The notes under the pieces: model-generated
What the model was told of the DNA's origin: nothing
What the model saw: the letters and a program-made list of their open reading frames with translations, nothing else
Databases searched by the model: none
From: Solirubrobacter sp963792915
Lineage (GTDB): Bacteria; Actinomycetota; Thermoleophilia; Solirubrobacterales; Solirubrobacteraceae
Assembly (NCBI GenBank): GCA_963792915.1
Contig: CAWBYD010000003.1
Location: forward strand, 558,001-622,000
Direction of reading: 5' to 3'
Length of the DNA: 64,000 nucleotides
Made by a program: the position numbers and the translations under genes
Shown here: positions 24,720 through 33,129 of the stretch, piece by piece
Numbering within the stretch: position 1 is the first letter of the stretch
Layout of the letters: each line of letters opens with the position of its first letter

Positions 24720-26259
24720 TGCCGTCCGCTGCCGTGCGCAGCGGGATCTCCTTCAGCGTGAGCGCGACGAAGAACGCGAGGATCACGACCGGGACGCCGA
24801 TGAAGAAGACGTCGTCGACGGCGCTCGAGAACGCGTCGAGCACCTTGTCCTTAACCGGTCCGGCCAGCCGCTGGATGCCCTGCACGTTGTTCGTGTCGGC
24901 GGCCGGGACGTGGCCGCCGAACCGCTCGGCCAGGTGCGTGTGCAGCCGGCTGGCGAGCACGGCGCCGAAGGCCGCGGCGCCGATCGAGCCGCCGATCTGG
25001 CGGAAGAAGGTGACGGCGCCGGTCGCGGTGCCGAGATCGCGCCGGTCGACCGCGTTCTGGATCGCGGTCAGGATCGTCTGCATCGTCAGGCCGAGCCCGG
25101 CGCCCCAGATGTAGAACGCCGCGGCGAGCTCCCAGTACGGGGTGTGCGCGGACACGCGTGACAGCGAGAACATCGCGACGGTGAGGATCACGGCGCCGAG
25201 CACCGGGTAGATCTTGTAGCGCCCGGTCCTCGAGATCAGCTGGCCCGCGGAGATCGAGGTCGAGAAGATCCCGATCACGGCGGGCAGCAGCGCGAGCCCG
25301 GACTGCGTCGGCGTGTAGCCCTTGACGGCCTGCAGGTAGACCGGCATGAACACGATCGTCCCGAACAGCACGATGCCGGCCAGGAAGCCGTACATGTTCC
25401 CGACGCGGAAGATCGGGTTGCGGAACAGGTGCAGCGGGATGATCGGCTCCGGCGCGTGCGCTTCGATCCACACGAACGCGACCGCGAACAGCGTCGCCGA
25501 GGCCAGCAGTACCACCCCGAGCGAGTCGCCCCAGCCGTGGTTCGGCCCGCGCCAGTTGAGGTAGAGCAGCAGGCAGGTGACCGACGCGACGATCGCCGCC
25601 GCGCCGAAGTAGTCGATCGCGTGCTCGCGGCGCTTGACGGGCATCTTCAGCGCCGCGGACGTGACGAACAGCGCCGCGATCCCGATCGGGATGTTGACGA
25701 AGAAGATCCAGCGCCAGCCGGGGCCGTCCGTGAACCAGCCGCCGAGCAGCGGGCCCGCGATGCTCGAGACGCCGAACACCGCGCCGAAGTAGCCCTGGTA
25801 GCGGCCGCGGTCGCGCGGGGCGATGACGTCGCCGATGATCGCCAGCGCGATCGAGAAGAGCCCGCCGCCGCCGATGCCCTGGAAGGCGCGGAACGCGATC
25901 AGCTCGCCCATCGTCTGCGAGAGGCCCGACAGCGCCGAGCCGAGGATGAAGATCGTGATCGCCGCCTGGAAGATCAGCCGGCGCCCGTAGAGGTCGGAGA
26001 TCTTGCCCCACAGCGGCGTCACCGCGGTGCTCGTCAGCAGGTACGCGGTCACGACCCACGACAGCTTGTCGAGGCCGCCGAGGTCGCTGACGATGCGCGG
26101 GAGCGCGGTGCCGACGATGCTCTGGTCGAGCGCGGCCAGCAGCATGCCCGCCATCACGCCGAACAGCACGACGAGGATCTGCTTGTGCGAGAGGTAGCCC
26201 TGGTCCGCCCCGTCGCCGGGCGGCGGAGCGGGCGCCTCGGTGGTCGGCGCGGAGGTCAT
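24712..26259 (-). CDS. MFS transporter, EmrB/QacA (DHA2) family
   Basis: 515 residues and 14 predicted helices; the first is QILVVLFGVMAGMLLAALDQSIVGTALP. Motif A is GKISDLYGRRLIFQ. DHA2 features include the long C-terminal half with NAVDRRDLGTATGAVTFFRQIGGSIG. The start ATG overlaps the stop of the upstream MarR gene (ATGA), so both are translated from one message. It is probably a multidrug exporter under that MarR regulator. An upstream in-frame extension is not MFS-like and is excluded. Confidence 0.92.
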   Translation of the reverse strand: MTSAPTTEAPAPPPGDGADQGYLSHKQILVVLFGVMAGMLLAALDQSIVGTALPRIVSDLGGLDKLSWVVTAYLLTSTAVTPLWGKISDLYGRRLIFQAAITIFILGSALSGLSQTMGELIAFRAFQGIGGGGLFSIALAIIGDVIAPRDRGRYQGYFGAVFGVSSIAGPLLGGWFTDGPGWRWIFFVNIPIGIAALFVTSAALKMPVKRREHAIDYFGAAAIVASVTCLLLYLNWRGPNHGWGDSLGVVLLASATLFAVAFVWIEAHAPEPIIPLHLFRNPIFRVGNMYGFLAGIVLFGTIVFMPVYLQAVKGYTPTQSGLALLPAVIGIFSTSISAGQLISRTGRYKIYPVLGAVILTVAMFSLSRVSAHTPYWELAAAFYIWGAGLGLTMQTILTAIQNAVDRRDLGTATGAVTFFRQIGGSIGAAAFGAVLASRLHTHLAERFGGHVPAADTNNVQGIQRLAGPVKDKVLDAFSSAVDDVFFIGVPVVILAFFVALTLKEIPLRTAADGTN

Positions 26260-26681
26260 GCGAGGTCCTCCGCGAGCCGGGCCAGCAGCGCGGCGAGCGC
26301 GGTGCGCTCCTCCGGCGGCCAGCCGGCGACGGCCTCGTCGAGCCAGCGCCCGCGCGCTTCGAGCGCGCCGCGCAGCAGCGTGACGCCGTGTGTCGTGATG
26401 GCGATGCGGGTCGCGCGGCGGTCGTCGGGATCGCCGGTGCGGGTGAGGTGCCCGGCCGCCTCGAGCGCGCGCACGTGGCGGCTGACCGTGGAGGTGTCGA
26501 GCGAGGCGCGGGCCGCGAGATCGGTCAGCCGCAGCGGCCCGTAGTCGTGGACCATGTGGACGACGTGCAGCGCGGCGGGGTCCCCGCCCTCGGCGGCGGC
26601 GCGGGCCTTGAGCCGCCGCACGACGCTCCACAGCGCGATGAGCACCTGCTCGCCGGCCAGCTCCCCGGTTGCTTGCACCAT
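26256..26681 (-). CDS. MarR family transcriptional regulator
   Basis: 141 residues with a winged helix (LRLTDLAARASLDTSTVSRHVRALEAAGHLTR) and the wing signature TGDPDDRRATRIAITTHG. It heads a two-gene unit with the MFS exporter and is coupled to it by an ATGA overlap. The sequence TTGCA-CCA-TGCAA spans the start codon (26676-26688 region) and could be its own operator. A TACTGT hexamer lies only four bases before the ATG, suggesting a very short or absent 5' leader. Ligand unknown. Confidence 0.92.
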   Translation of the reverse strand: MVQATGELAGEQVLIALWSVVRRLKARAAAEGGDPAALHVVHMVHDYGPLRLTDLAARASLDTSTVSRHVRALEAAGHLTRTGDPDDRRATRIAITTHGVTLLRGALEARGRWLDEAVAGWPPEERTALAALLARLAEDLA

Positions 26682-26737
26682 GCAAACAGTAGCGCCGGGC
26701 CGGGCGCCGCGCGACGGTGCGCGGCGCGACGCGGCAA

Positions 26738-26949
26738 GGCCGCGCGGGCGGCGGGGCCGCGCGGGCGGCGGGGCCGCGCGGGGCGGCGGGGCCGCGCGGG
26801 GCGGCGGGGCCGCGCAGGGCGGCGGGGCCGCGCAGGGCGGCGGGGCCGCGCAGGGCGGCGGGGCCGCGCAGGGCGGCGGGGCCGCGCAGGGCGGCGGGGC
26901 CGCGCGGGGCGGCGGGGCCGCGCAGGGCGGCGGGGCCGCGCGGGGCGGC
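26738..26949. repeat. 18-bp GC-only tandem repeat (minisatellite), 12 units
   Basis: Ten consecutive 18-base units (26770-26949) follow one 17-base unit (26753-26769) and a partial 15-base unit (26738-26752). The unit is GGGGCCGCGCAGGGCGGC, with position 11 either A (six copies) or G. Four G-runs fall in every unit and a half, so the plus strand could form G-quadruplexes. It fills most of the 354-base gap between the MarR and CpsB-like genes; the rest of the gap shows nothing recognisable. All open frames through it are low-complexity and are not called as genes. Confidence 0.95.
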
Positions 26950-27035
26950 GGCGGCGCGGGCGCGCGCCCTCCCGCGCGTGGATATCGCGTGAACGCCCGC
27001 CGGAGCCCCGCAGGCGACGTGGTAACACGTATGAC

Positions 27036-27794
27036 GTGACTTACGTGGACCTGCACTGCCATCTCCTCCCCGGCCTCGACGACGGAGCCAGGACGCTGGA
27101 GGAGACCCTGCGGCACGCGCGCCGTATGGATGCCGAGGGCGTGCTCGATGTTGCCTGCACCTCGCACGTCAAGCGTGCGCACTTCCCCCGGATCGTCCTC
27201 TCCGAGCTCGCCGAGCGCCGCGCTGCGGCCCAGGACGCGATCACCGCCGAGGGCCTGCGCGTGCGCCTGCACCGCGGCGGCGAACTGGCGCACGAGGACG
27301 CGCTGGAGCTCGACGACCGCGAGCTGGAGCTGATCGCCCAGGGCCCGTCGGCGGCCCCCTGGCTGCTGCTCGAGGTCCCGTTCGAGGGCCTCGACGACGA
27401 CTTCGACGACGCGGTCGAGCGGCTCCGGGGGCTCGGCTACGGGCTCCTGCTCGCCCACCCCGAGCGCGCGGACGGCGAGCTGACGCGCCTGAAGCCCCAC
27501 CTGGAGACCGGCGCGCTGCTGCAGGTCAACGTCTCCTCGCTCACCGGCGAGCACGGCCCGCGGGCCAAGGCCGTCGCGCAGCGGCTCGTGCGCCAGGGCC
27601 TCGTGTACTGCCTCGCGTCGGACGGGCATCCGGGCACGCGCGAGACGCTGCTCTCACGCGGCACGCGGGTGCTCGGCGACCTGGGCGTCAGCGAGATCCA
27701 GGCCTACCGCCTGACCGCCTCCAACCCGCGCTTTCTGCTCCGCGAGGGCGACCCGCGACTTGCAGTCAGCATCTCCACCGAGCAAGCGCTGTAA
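27036..27794 (+). CDS. PHP-domain protein-tyrosine phosphatase (CpsB/YwqE-like)
   Basis: 252 residues from GTG, giving VTYVDLHCHLLPGLDDGARTLEETL. The DLHCHLLPGLDDG motif, later AHPERA and CLASDGHP supply the His and Asp metal ligands of the PHP fold as in CpsB/CapC, manganese-dependent phosphatases of bacterial tyrosine kinases that control capsule export. A typical CpsB has about 250 residues, as here. It lies 1.6 kb from the glycan operon on the other strand. No Wzz/tyrosine kinase partner is in the window, so the substrate is unclear. Confidence 0.85.
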   Translation: MTYVDLHCHLLPGLDDGARTLEETLRHARRMDAEGVLDVACTSHVKRAHFPRIVLSELAERRAAAQDAITAEGLRVRLHRGGELAHEDALELDDRELELIAQGPSAAPWLLLEVPFEGLDDDFDDAVERLRGLGYGLLLAHPERADGELTRLKPHLETGALLQVNVSSLTGEHGPRAKAVAQRLVRQGLVYCLASDGHPGTRETLLSRGTRVLGDLGVSEIQAYRLTASNPRFLLREGDPRLAVSISTEQAL

Positions 27795-27801
27795 GGTCGG
27801 C

Positions 27802-27821
27802 CGGATGGGGACTCCCATCCG
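27802..27821. promoter_or_regulatory. 8-bp inverted repeat upstream of PucR gene
   Basis: CGGATGGG (27802-27809) and CCCATCCG (27814-27821) are perfect inverted arms around GACT. It lies between the phosphatase stop and the PucR GTG start, 12 bases before the latter. It could be an operator for the regulator or a weak terminator; no T-run follows. Confidence 0.5.
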
Positions 27822-27833
27822 CGCGAGGACCAG

Positions 27834-28955
27834 GTGGAGCGAGGCCTGCAGGAGATCGTTGACGCGCTAAGCCTCAACCTCGGCAGGCCCGTCCTCATCG
27901 ACGACACCGAACTGCGCCCGCTGGCCTACAGCTCGCAGTTCGGGGAGCTGGACGACGTCCGCACCGCGAGCATCCTGGGCCGCCTCGCGCCTGACGCGGC
28001 TCGCGTCGCTCTGTTCGCCGAGGGCATCCGGGCGGCGGTCGACGAGGTCCACATCCCGGCACGCCCGGATATCGGCATGCGCGCCCGCGTCTGCGTCCCG
28101 GTGATCGGCGGCGGGCGCCGCCTCGGCTACCTGTGGCTGTTCGAGGACCCGCCGGTGAGCGCCCACGAGCTGCGGCTCGCGCGCGCGGCGGCGGCCGAGG
28201 CGGCGGCGCTCGTCGGCCCCGACGCGGACGCGCAGCTGCACCGCCGCCGGCGCGAGCAGGAGCTCGTGGTCGCGCTGTTGAGCGGCGACGCGGACGCCGC
28301 GAGCGAGCTCGAGGCCGACCACTACGTCCCGCTGCGCCCCGTTCGCGTGTGGGTCGCGGCGCCGGCCGAGCCGGCCTCGGACGGCTGGCGCGCGGAGGCG
28401 CTGGACCGGCTGCGGGCGCGCTTCGCCGCCAAGCAGGCGCTGTGCGGCGAGCTGGATGGGCGGCTGGTCTGCATCGCCGCCGCGCGCGGGACGGCCGGCA
28501 CCACGGTCGTGGAGGCCCTCGCCGCGCTCAGCACGCCGCGCGCGCTCGTGGGGGAGGGCGAGGCGTTCGACGACCTCACACGGGCGCAGTCGTCGCACCG
28601 CCGAGCGCTGGCGGCGTTGCGGGTCGCGGCGGTCGAGCCGTCGGGGACGGCGAGCTGGGACGCCCTGGGCGTCGACCGCGTCGTGTCCGCGCTGCCCGAC
28701 GGCGCGATGGAGGACGTCCCGGAGGGTCTGCGCCGGCTGCTGGCCGGCGAGGAGGCGCTCGTGCGGACGCTCGAGGCCTATCTCGACAACGCCGGCGACG
28801 TCAAGCGCACCGCGGCGGCATTGTCACTGCACCGCGGCGGGCTGTACTACCGGCTGCGCCGGATCGAGGAGATCGCCGGGGTGAACCTGCACGACGGCGA
28901 GGATCGGCTGCTGTGCCACCTCGCCCTGCGCCTGGCGAGACTTCAGGCCCGCTGA
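27834..28955 (+). CDS. PucR/CdaR-type helix-turn-helix regulator
   Basis: 373 residues. A GAF-like N-terminal part (LGRPVLIDDTELRPLAYSSQFG through RARVCVPVIGGGRRLGYLWLFED) is followed by a coiled linker and a CdaR/GGDEF-like middle. The C-terminal PucR helix-turn-helix is LEAYLDNAGDVKRTAAALSLHRGGLYYRLRRIEEIAGVNL. The GTG start is 39 bases after the phosphatase stop, with GAGGAC as a weak ribosome site. PucR-type proteins sense small metabolites. It may regulate the glycan genes around it, but no evidence beyond proximity supports that. Confidence 0.9.
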   Translation: MERGLQEIVDALSLNLGRPVLIDDTELRPLAYSSQFGELDDVRTASILGRLAPDAARVALFAEGIRAAVDEVHIPARPDIGMRARVCVPVIGGGRRLGYLWLFEDPPVSAHELRLARAAAAEAAALVGPDADAQLHRRRREQELVVALLSGDADAASELEADHYVPLRPVRVWVAAPAEPASDGWRAEALDRLRARFAAKQALCGELDGRLVCIAAARGTAGTTVVEALAALSTPRALVGEGEAFDDLTRAQSSHRRALAALRVAAVEPSGTASWDALGVDRVVSALPDGAMEDVPEGLRRLLAGEEALVRTLEAYLDNAGDVKRTAAALSLHRGGLYYRLRRIEEIAGVNLHDGEDRLLCHLALRLARLQAR

Positions 28956-29386
28956 ACGCGCGGCAGCAGCGCGGAGAGCTGCCCGCTGACGCGCCGCAGC
29001 GCCTCGGCGGCGGCACCGACCTCGGTCGGCATCCCGCGCGCGGCGAGGACCTCGACGGCATCGGCGACGGCGCGCATGCACGCCTCCATGCCGGCGACGG
29101 CGATGTACGCGGCGTCGGACCGCGGGCCCGCCACCAGCTGCAGCTCGCCGACCAGCCACGCGATCTCACCGGTCGCGACCCCCGCGCTCACCGCGAGCCG
29201 GCACACCTGCTCGACGACGACGTCGATCTGGCCGCGGGCATCGGCGCGGGCGGCCTCCATGGCCGCCTCGACGGCCAGGCGGTTGGTCTGCTCGGCGAGC
29301 GCAGTGATCGAGGCGCTGAGATGCTCGGGCTCTGGTTGGTTCGGACTGAAGCGGGACACAGGAATCTCATCGGATTGCCCCCTCAA
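28943..29386 (-). CDS. miniature methyl-accepting chemotaxis protein tip (orphan coiled coil)
   Basis: Up to 147 residues. The core ITALAEQTNRLAVEAAMEAARADARG, then VVEQVCRLAVSAGVATGEIAWLV, lines up with the chemoreceptor hairpin tip (family EQTNLLALNAAIEAARAGE-GRGFAVVA-EVRKLA). The glycine hinge and FAVVA stretch are altered. There is no membrane segment, ligand domain or HAMP. The TTG start at 29386 lies inside the end of the epimerase gene; a GTG at 29359 is an alternative. As the last gene of the glycan operon it may be a trimerising scaffold or a sensor remnant. The stop overlaps the convergent PucR gene by 13 bases. Confidence 0.7.
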   Translation of the reverse strand: MRGQSDEIPVSRFSPNQPEPEHLSASITALAEQTNRLAVEAAMEAARADARGQIDVVVEQVCRLAVSAGVATGEIAWLVGELQLVAGPRSDAAYIAVAGMEACMRAVADAVEVLAARGMPTEVGAAAEALRRVSGQLSALLPRVQRA

Positions 29387-30362
29387 GCTCGGGTCGGCGA
29401 GAAGTCAAGAACCGGTCAAGTCGCGTGGTCCGGCGCTCGCTCACCCACGCGAATTCCGCCGCGAGCCCGTCCTCGAGCACCGTCGCCGGCTCGAAGCCGA
29501 GCTGCGTGCGAGCGCGCCCGATGTCGGCGCCGGTGTCGAGCACGTCGCCGGACTCGCGCTCGCCGCGGCGGACGTCGAGCGGTCGCCCGGCCACGCTGGC
29601 GAGCACTTCGAGCGCGCGGTTGAGGCTGACCGACGAGCCGCCGCCGACGTTGTAGACGCCGCTGCCCCGCGTCGCCGCGGCGCGCGTCGCGTTCACGATG
29701 TCGGCGACGTACGTGAAGTCGCGCGTCTGGCGGCCGTCGCCGTTGAGCTCGATCGGCGCGCCCGCCAGCGCGCGCTCGCAGAAGCGCCGGAACGCCATGT
29801 CCGGAGGCTGCCGCGACCCGTAGACCGAGAAGTACCGCAGCGCCACGGTGTCCACGCCATGCTCGGCCGCGTAGAGCAGGCACAGATGCTCGGCGGCCAG
29901 CTTGGTCACCCCGTAGGGCGAGAGCGGGCGCGGCGGCGTGTCCTCGCGCGTCGGGCGGCTGACCGCGTCGCCGTACACCGACGACGAGGAGGCATAGACG
30001 ACCCGCAGGCCGGGATGCGCACGCGCCGCCTCCAGCAGCCGTTGCGTGGCCCCGACGTTGTGATGCGTGTAGCGGTCGAAGCGCTGGCCCCAGCTGGCGC
30101 GTACGCCGGGCTCGCCCGCGAGGTGGAAGACCACGTCGGCCGGCTCGAGCAGCGCGTCGAGGTCGGCACTGACGAGGTCGGTCGCGACCAGGCGGAAGCC
30201 GTCGAAGTCGAGCGCGCGGACGAGGTTGGCGTGCTTGTCGGCGCGCGCGTAGTTGTCGTTGAAGCAGTCGACGCCGAGCACGGTGTGCCCGGCGGCGAGC
30301 AGCGGCTCGGTCAGGTGCGAGCCGATGAAGCCCGCGCAGCCGGTGACGAGCGCGCTAGGCAA
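29367..30362 (-). CDS. NAD-dependent nucleotide-sugar epimerase/dehydratase
   Basis: 331-residue extended SDR. GCAGFIGSHL is the GxxGxxG NAD motif at 8-14; the catalytic triad is S of YASSSSVYG and Y/K of YGVTKLAAE. RYFSVYG and GDGRQTRDFTYVADIV are typical of UDP-glucuronate or UDP-glucose 4-epimerases. The TTG start overlaps the stop of the ABC exporter gene (TTGCCTAG), so translation is coupled. It would supply an unusual sugar nucleotide for the glycan made by this operon; which epimer is formed cannot be read. Confidence 0.9.
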   Translation of the reverse strand: MPSALVTGCAGFIGSHLTEPLLAAGHTVLGVDCFNDNYARADKHANLVRALDFDGFRLVATDLVSADLDALLEPADVVFHLAGEPGVRASWGQRFDRYTHHNVGATQRLLEAARAHPGLRVVYASSSSVYGDAVSRPTREDTPPRPLSPYGVTKLAAEHLCLLYAAEHGVDTVALRYFSVYGSRQPPDMAFRRFCERALAGAPIELNGDGRQTRDFTYVADIVNATRAAATRGSGVYNVGGGSSVSLNRALEVLASVAGRPLDVRRGERESGDVLDTGADIGRARTQLGFEPATVLEDGLAAEFAWVSERRTTRLDRFLTSRRPELEGAIR

Positions 30363-32016
30363 CGGCCGCCGGCTCCATCCGGACGATCTCGTCGGCGGTC
30401 TCGGCGAGTCGCGGGGAGTGGGTGATGAGCAGGCAGGTGCGGCCGCGCATGAGCCGGTCCAGGCCCTCGAAGACCTGGTCCTCGGCCTCGCGGTCGAGCG
30501 CCGTCGTCGGCTCGTCGAGCACGATCACCGGCGGGTTGCGCAGCAGCGTGCGGGCGATCCCGATGCGCTGGCGCTGGCCGCCCGAGAGCCCGACGCCCTG
30601 CGGCCCGAGCTCGGTGTCGTAGCCGCGGGGAAGCGCCTCAATGAAGTCGTGCGCGGCGGCCAGGCGCGCTGCCTGCTCGATCTCCGCGCGCGTCGCAGCG
30701 GTGCCGTAGGCGATGTTCTCGCGTACGGTTCCGGTGAACAGGACCGTGTCCTGCAGCACGACCGCGACCTGCTCGCGCAGCCAGCTCAGCGCGCAGTCGC
30801 GGGTATCGCGTCCGTCGATGGTCACCCTTCCCTCCGTGGGGTCGTAGAAGCGGGCGACGAGCGCCGCGACGGTGGACTTGCCCGCGCCCGAGGCGCCGAC
30901 GAGGGCCACGCGGCGGCCCGCCGGGATGGCGAGCCAGACGCGCTCGATGGCAGGGCGTTCCCCGGCGTAGGCGAAGCTGACGCCGTGGAGCTCCACGTCG
31001 CCCCTGGCCCGCGGGCCCGCGTAGGCATCCGGGCGTTCCGGGAGCACGTCGTCGGCCTCGAGCACTTCGGCGACGCGGTCGGCGCGCGCGAGCGCGGCCG
31101 TGATCTTGGTGGCCTCGCGGGCGAGGCTGCGCAGCGGGCTGTGGGCCTTGCGCGTGTAGCTGACGAACACGATCAGGTCGCCCGGCGAGAGCGCGCCGGA
31201 CGCCACGCGCAGCACGCCGGCCACCGTCACGAGCGCGGTCGCCCCGGCCCGCAGCACGCCGACCAGGCCGTCGAAGCGCGCCTGCAGGCGCGCGACCTCG
31301 ACGCCGGTGTCGCGCCGCTCCTCGCTGCGCCGGCGCACGCGCTCGGCTTCGTGGTCCCCCGTCCCGAACGCCTTCACGACCGCCATCGCCGACAGCGCCT
31401 CGTTGGCGACGCTCGCGAGGTCGCCCTCATGGGCGCGCTGGCGGCGCGCGCGGCTGCGGATGCGGCGCCGGAAGACCCAGCTGATCGCCACCAGCAACGG
31501 CGTGGTGACGAGCGACAGCGCGGCCAGCACGGGGTCGACGACCAGCAGCACGACGGTCATCCCCAGCGCGAGCAGGGCTGACTGCACCATCTCGCCGAGC
31601 GAGTCGCTGAACAGCTCGCCCATGTCGTTGACGTCCTCGGTCACGCGCGTGAGCAGGTCGCCCTTCTGCGTGCGCTGGTGGAACGCCAGCGAGAGCTGCT
31701 GCAGGTGGCCGTAGATCGCGACGCGCAGCTCATGGGTGATCCGCTCGCCGGCGCTCTGGAGCCACAGGTCGGCGAAGTACTGGGCGACCGACTCGGCGAT
31801 CGCGATCCCGAGCGTGAGCGCCGCGACGGCCGCCACCAGGCGCCAGTCGGGCGTGAACGGCGCCGGCCGCCCGAGCAGGTGGTCGACGACGAGCGCGAGC
31901 GGCCACGGCTTGGCGAGGTCGGCGGCGGTCAGCACGCCGGTCGCGCCGCCGGCTCCGGCCAGCGCCTTCCACTGGCGCGCCACGTAGGGCCTGAGGATCC
32001 GCGTCCCGGGGCTCAT
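30355..32016 (-). CDS. ABC exporter, MsbA/lipid-linked glycan type (fused TMD-NBD)
   Basis: 553 residues. The transmembrane domain spans about 20-305 with six helices and the coupling-region motif HQRTQKGDLLTRVTEDVNDM. The ATPase follows: Walker A GASGAGKST, Q-loop VVLQDTVLF, signature LSGGQRQR, Walker B VIVLDEPT, H-loop THSPR. It works as a homodimer. In this operon it is the likely flippase or exporter of the glycan or its lipid-linked precursor. Its ATG overlaps the stop of the upstream glycosyltransferase (ATGA). Confidence 0.92.
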   Translation of the reverse strand: MSPGTRILRPYVARQWKALAGAGGATGVLTAADLAKPWPLALVVDHLLGRPAPFTPDWRLVAAVAALTLGIAIAESVAQYFADLWLQSAGERITHELRVAIYGHLQQLSLAFHQRTQKGDLLTRVTEDVNDMGELFSDSLGEMVQSALLALGMTVVLLVVDPVLAALSLVTTPLLVAISWVFRRRIRSRARRQRAHEGDLASVANEALSAMAVVKAFGTGDHEAERVRRRSEERRDTGVEVARLQARFDGLVGVLRAGATALVTVAGVLRVASGALSPGDLIVFVSYTRKAHSPLRSLAREATKITAALARADRVAEVLEADDVLPERPDAYAGPRARGDVELHGVSFAYAGERPAIERVWLAIPAGRRVALVGASGAGKSTVAALVARFYDPTEGRVTIDGRDTRDCALSWLREQVAVVLQDTVLFTGTVRENIAYGTAATRAEIEQAARLAAAHDFIEALPRGYDTELGPQGVGLSGGQRQRIGIARTLLRNPPVIVLDEPTTALDREAEDQVFEGLDRLMRGRTCLLITHSPRLAETADEIVRMEPAAVA

Positions 32017-33129
32017 GTCGCCGCCAGGAGATCGCGGGTGGTGCGCGCGCCGTCGAGGTCGAGCTGCGCGGCGGCGGGCGTGAAGTCGGGCAGCGCGGCG
32101 ATCGCCTCCGGCGTCGGCTCGCCGGTGCGGACCAGGCCGAGCCGGGCGAGCGTCTGCGCGCGCCGCCGCTGCTCGTCCTCCTCGAGATCGCCGTACGGGA
32201 CGACCAGCGCCGGCACGCCGGCGCGCACGACCTCGAGCGCGGTGTTGTAGCCGCACTGGCTGATCGAGGCGGCGGCGCAGCGCAGCTCGCGCGCCAGGTC
32301 GGGGACGCAGCGGACGAGCTCGGCGGTGCGGGGGACGGTCAGCGCGTCGATGTCGTCCTGGGGCATCAGCGGCCCGGCGATCGCGCGCACGGACAGCCCG
32401 CGCTCGGCGAGCGCGGGCGCGGCCTCGAATGCAGCGCGCAGCAGCGGCGCGCCGACGCGCCCGCCGCCCGCGGAGACGAGCACGCGCGGCTCGCGATGGC
32501 CCTTCGCGCGGGCTCCCTCGCCCACCACGAAGCCCGTGTAGTGCACCGGCGCGCGCAGCGGAGCGGTCGGGGCGAACGTGTCCTCCAGGCGCGCGAAGCG
32601 CGGATCGCAGTGCACGAGCACGGCATCGAGGTGCGCGTCGGCGAGCTCGCGCGCGCGGTCGTCGTGCGCGCGCTGGTCGGCGCGGGCCGAGACGAGGATG
32701 TCGCGCAGGCTGCACGCCGTGAACGCGCCGCGCGCGCGCGGCCTCGAGCAGCGGCACCAGCTCGCGGGCGAACTTCGCGCGGCCGAACGGGAACAGCTCA
32801 ACGAGCACGACCGCCGGGCGCACGTCGCGCAGCGCGGCCAGGATGCGCTCGCTTCGCACGTCCCACGCGCGCTCGGTGGTGAGCGGTGAGCGGCTCCCGA
32901 AGCCGTTGGCGCCGACGCCCAGGGGCGGCAACGCGATGATCTCCACGCCCGCGGGCGCGGCGATGCCCTGCGGCAGCTCGCCGCCGCACAACAGCACGAC
33001 GCGGAAGTGGTCGGCGAGGCGTGCGCACAGCGCGTACGAGCGCATGAGGTGCCCGAGGCCGACCGAGTGCTGGCAGTAGAAGAGCAGCGCGCGGCGCCGC
33101 CGGGTGCGGGCGGGCGGGACGCGCCTCAT
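32013..33129 (-). CDS. MurG-like GT-B glycosyltransferase, frameshifted
   Basis: The reading frame breaks once, at about 32735, inside a CG-dinucleotide run; one base restores continuity (LLEAARARGAFTACSLRDIL). The reconstructed protein of about 371 residues begins YCQHSVGLGHLMRSYALCARL (GLGH, as in MurG-type GT-B enzymes) and ends with the sugar-nucleotide region SISQCGYNTALEVVRAGVPALVVP. It would add a sugar to a lipid or glycan acceptor. The start overlaps the APH-like gene's stop (ATGA). The operon arrangement is otherwise intact, so the frameshift may be a sequence error. Confidence 0.75.

Noticed and set aside
26738..26949. CRISPR array
   Set aside because: Units are back to back with no spacers and only one variable base. 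It is a tandem repeat, and there are no cas genes nearby.
26388..27035. An N-terminal extension of the CpsB-like protein through the minisatellite
   Set aside because: The extension would translate the repeat as RGRAGR runs. The family start DLHCHLLPGLDDG begins at the chosen GTG.
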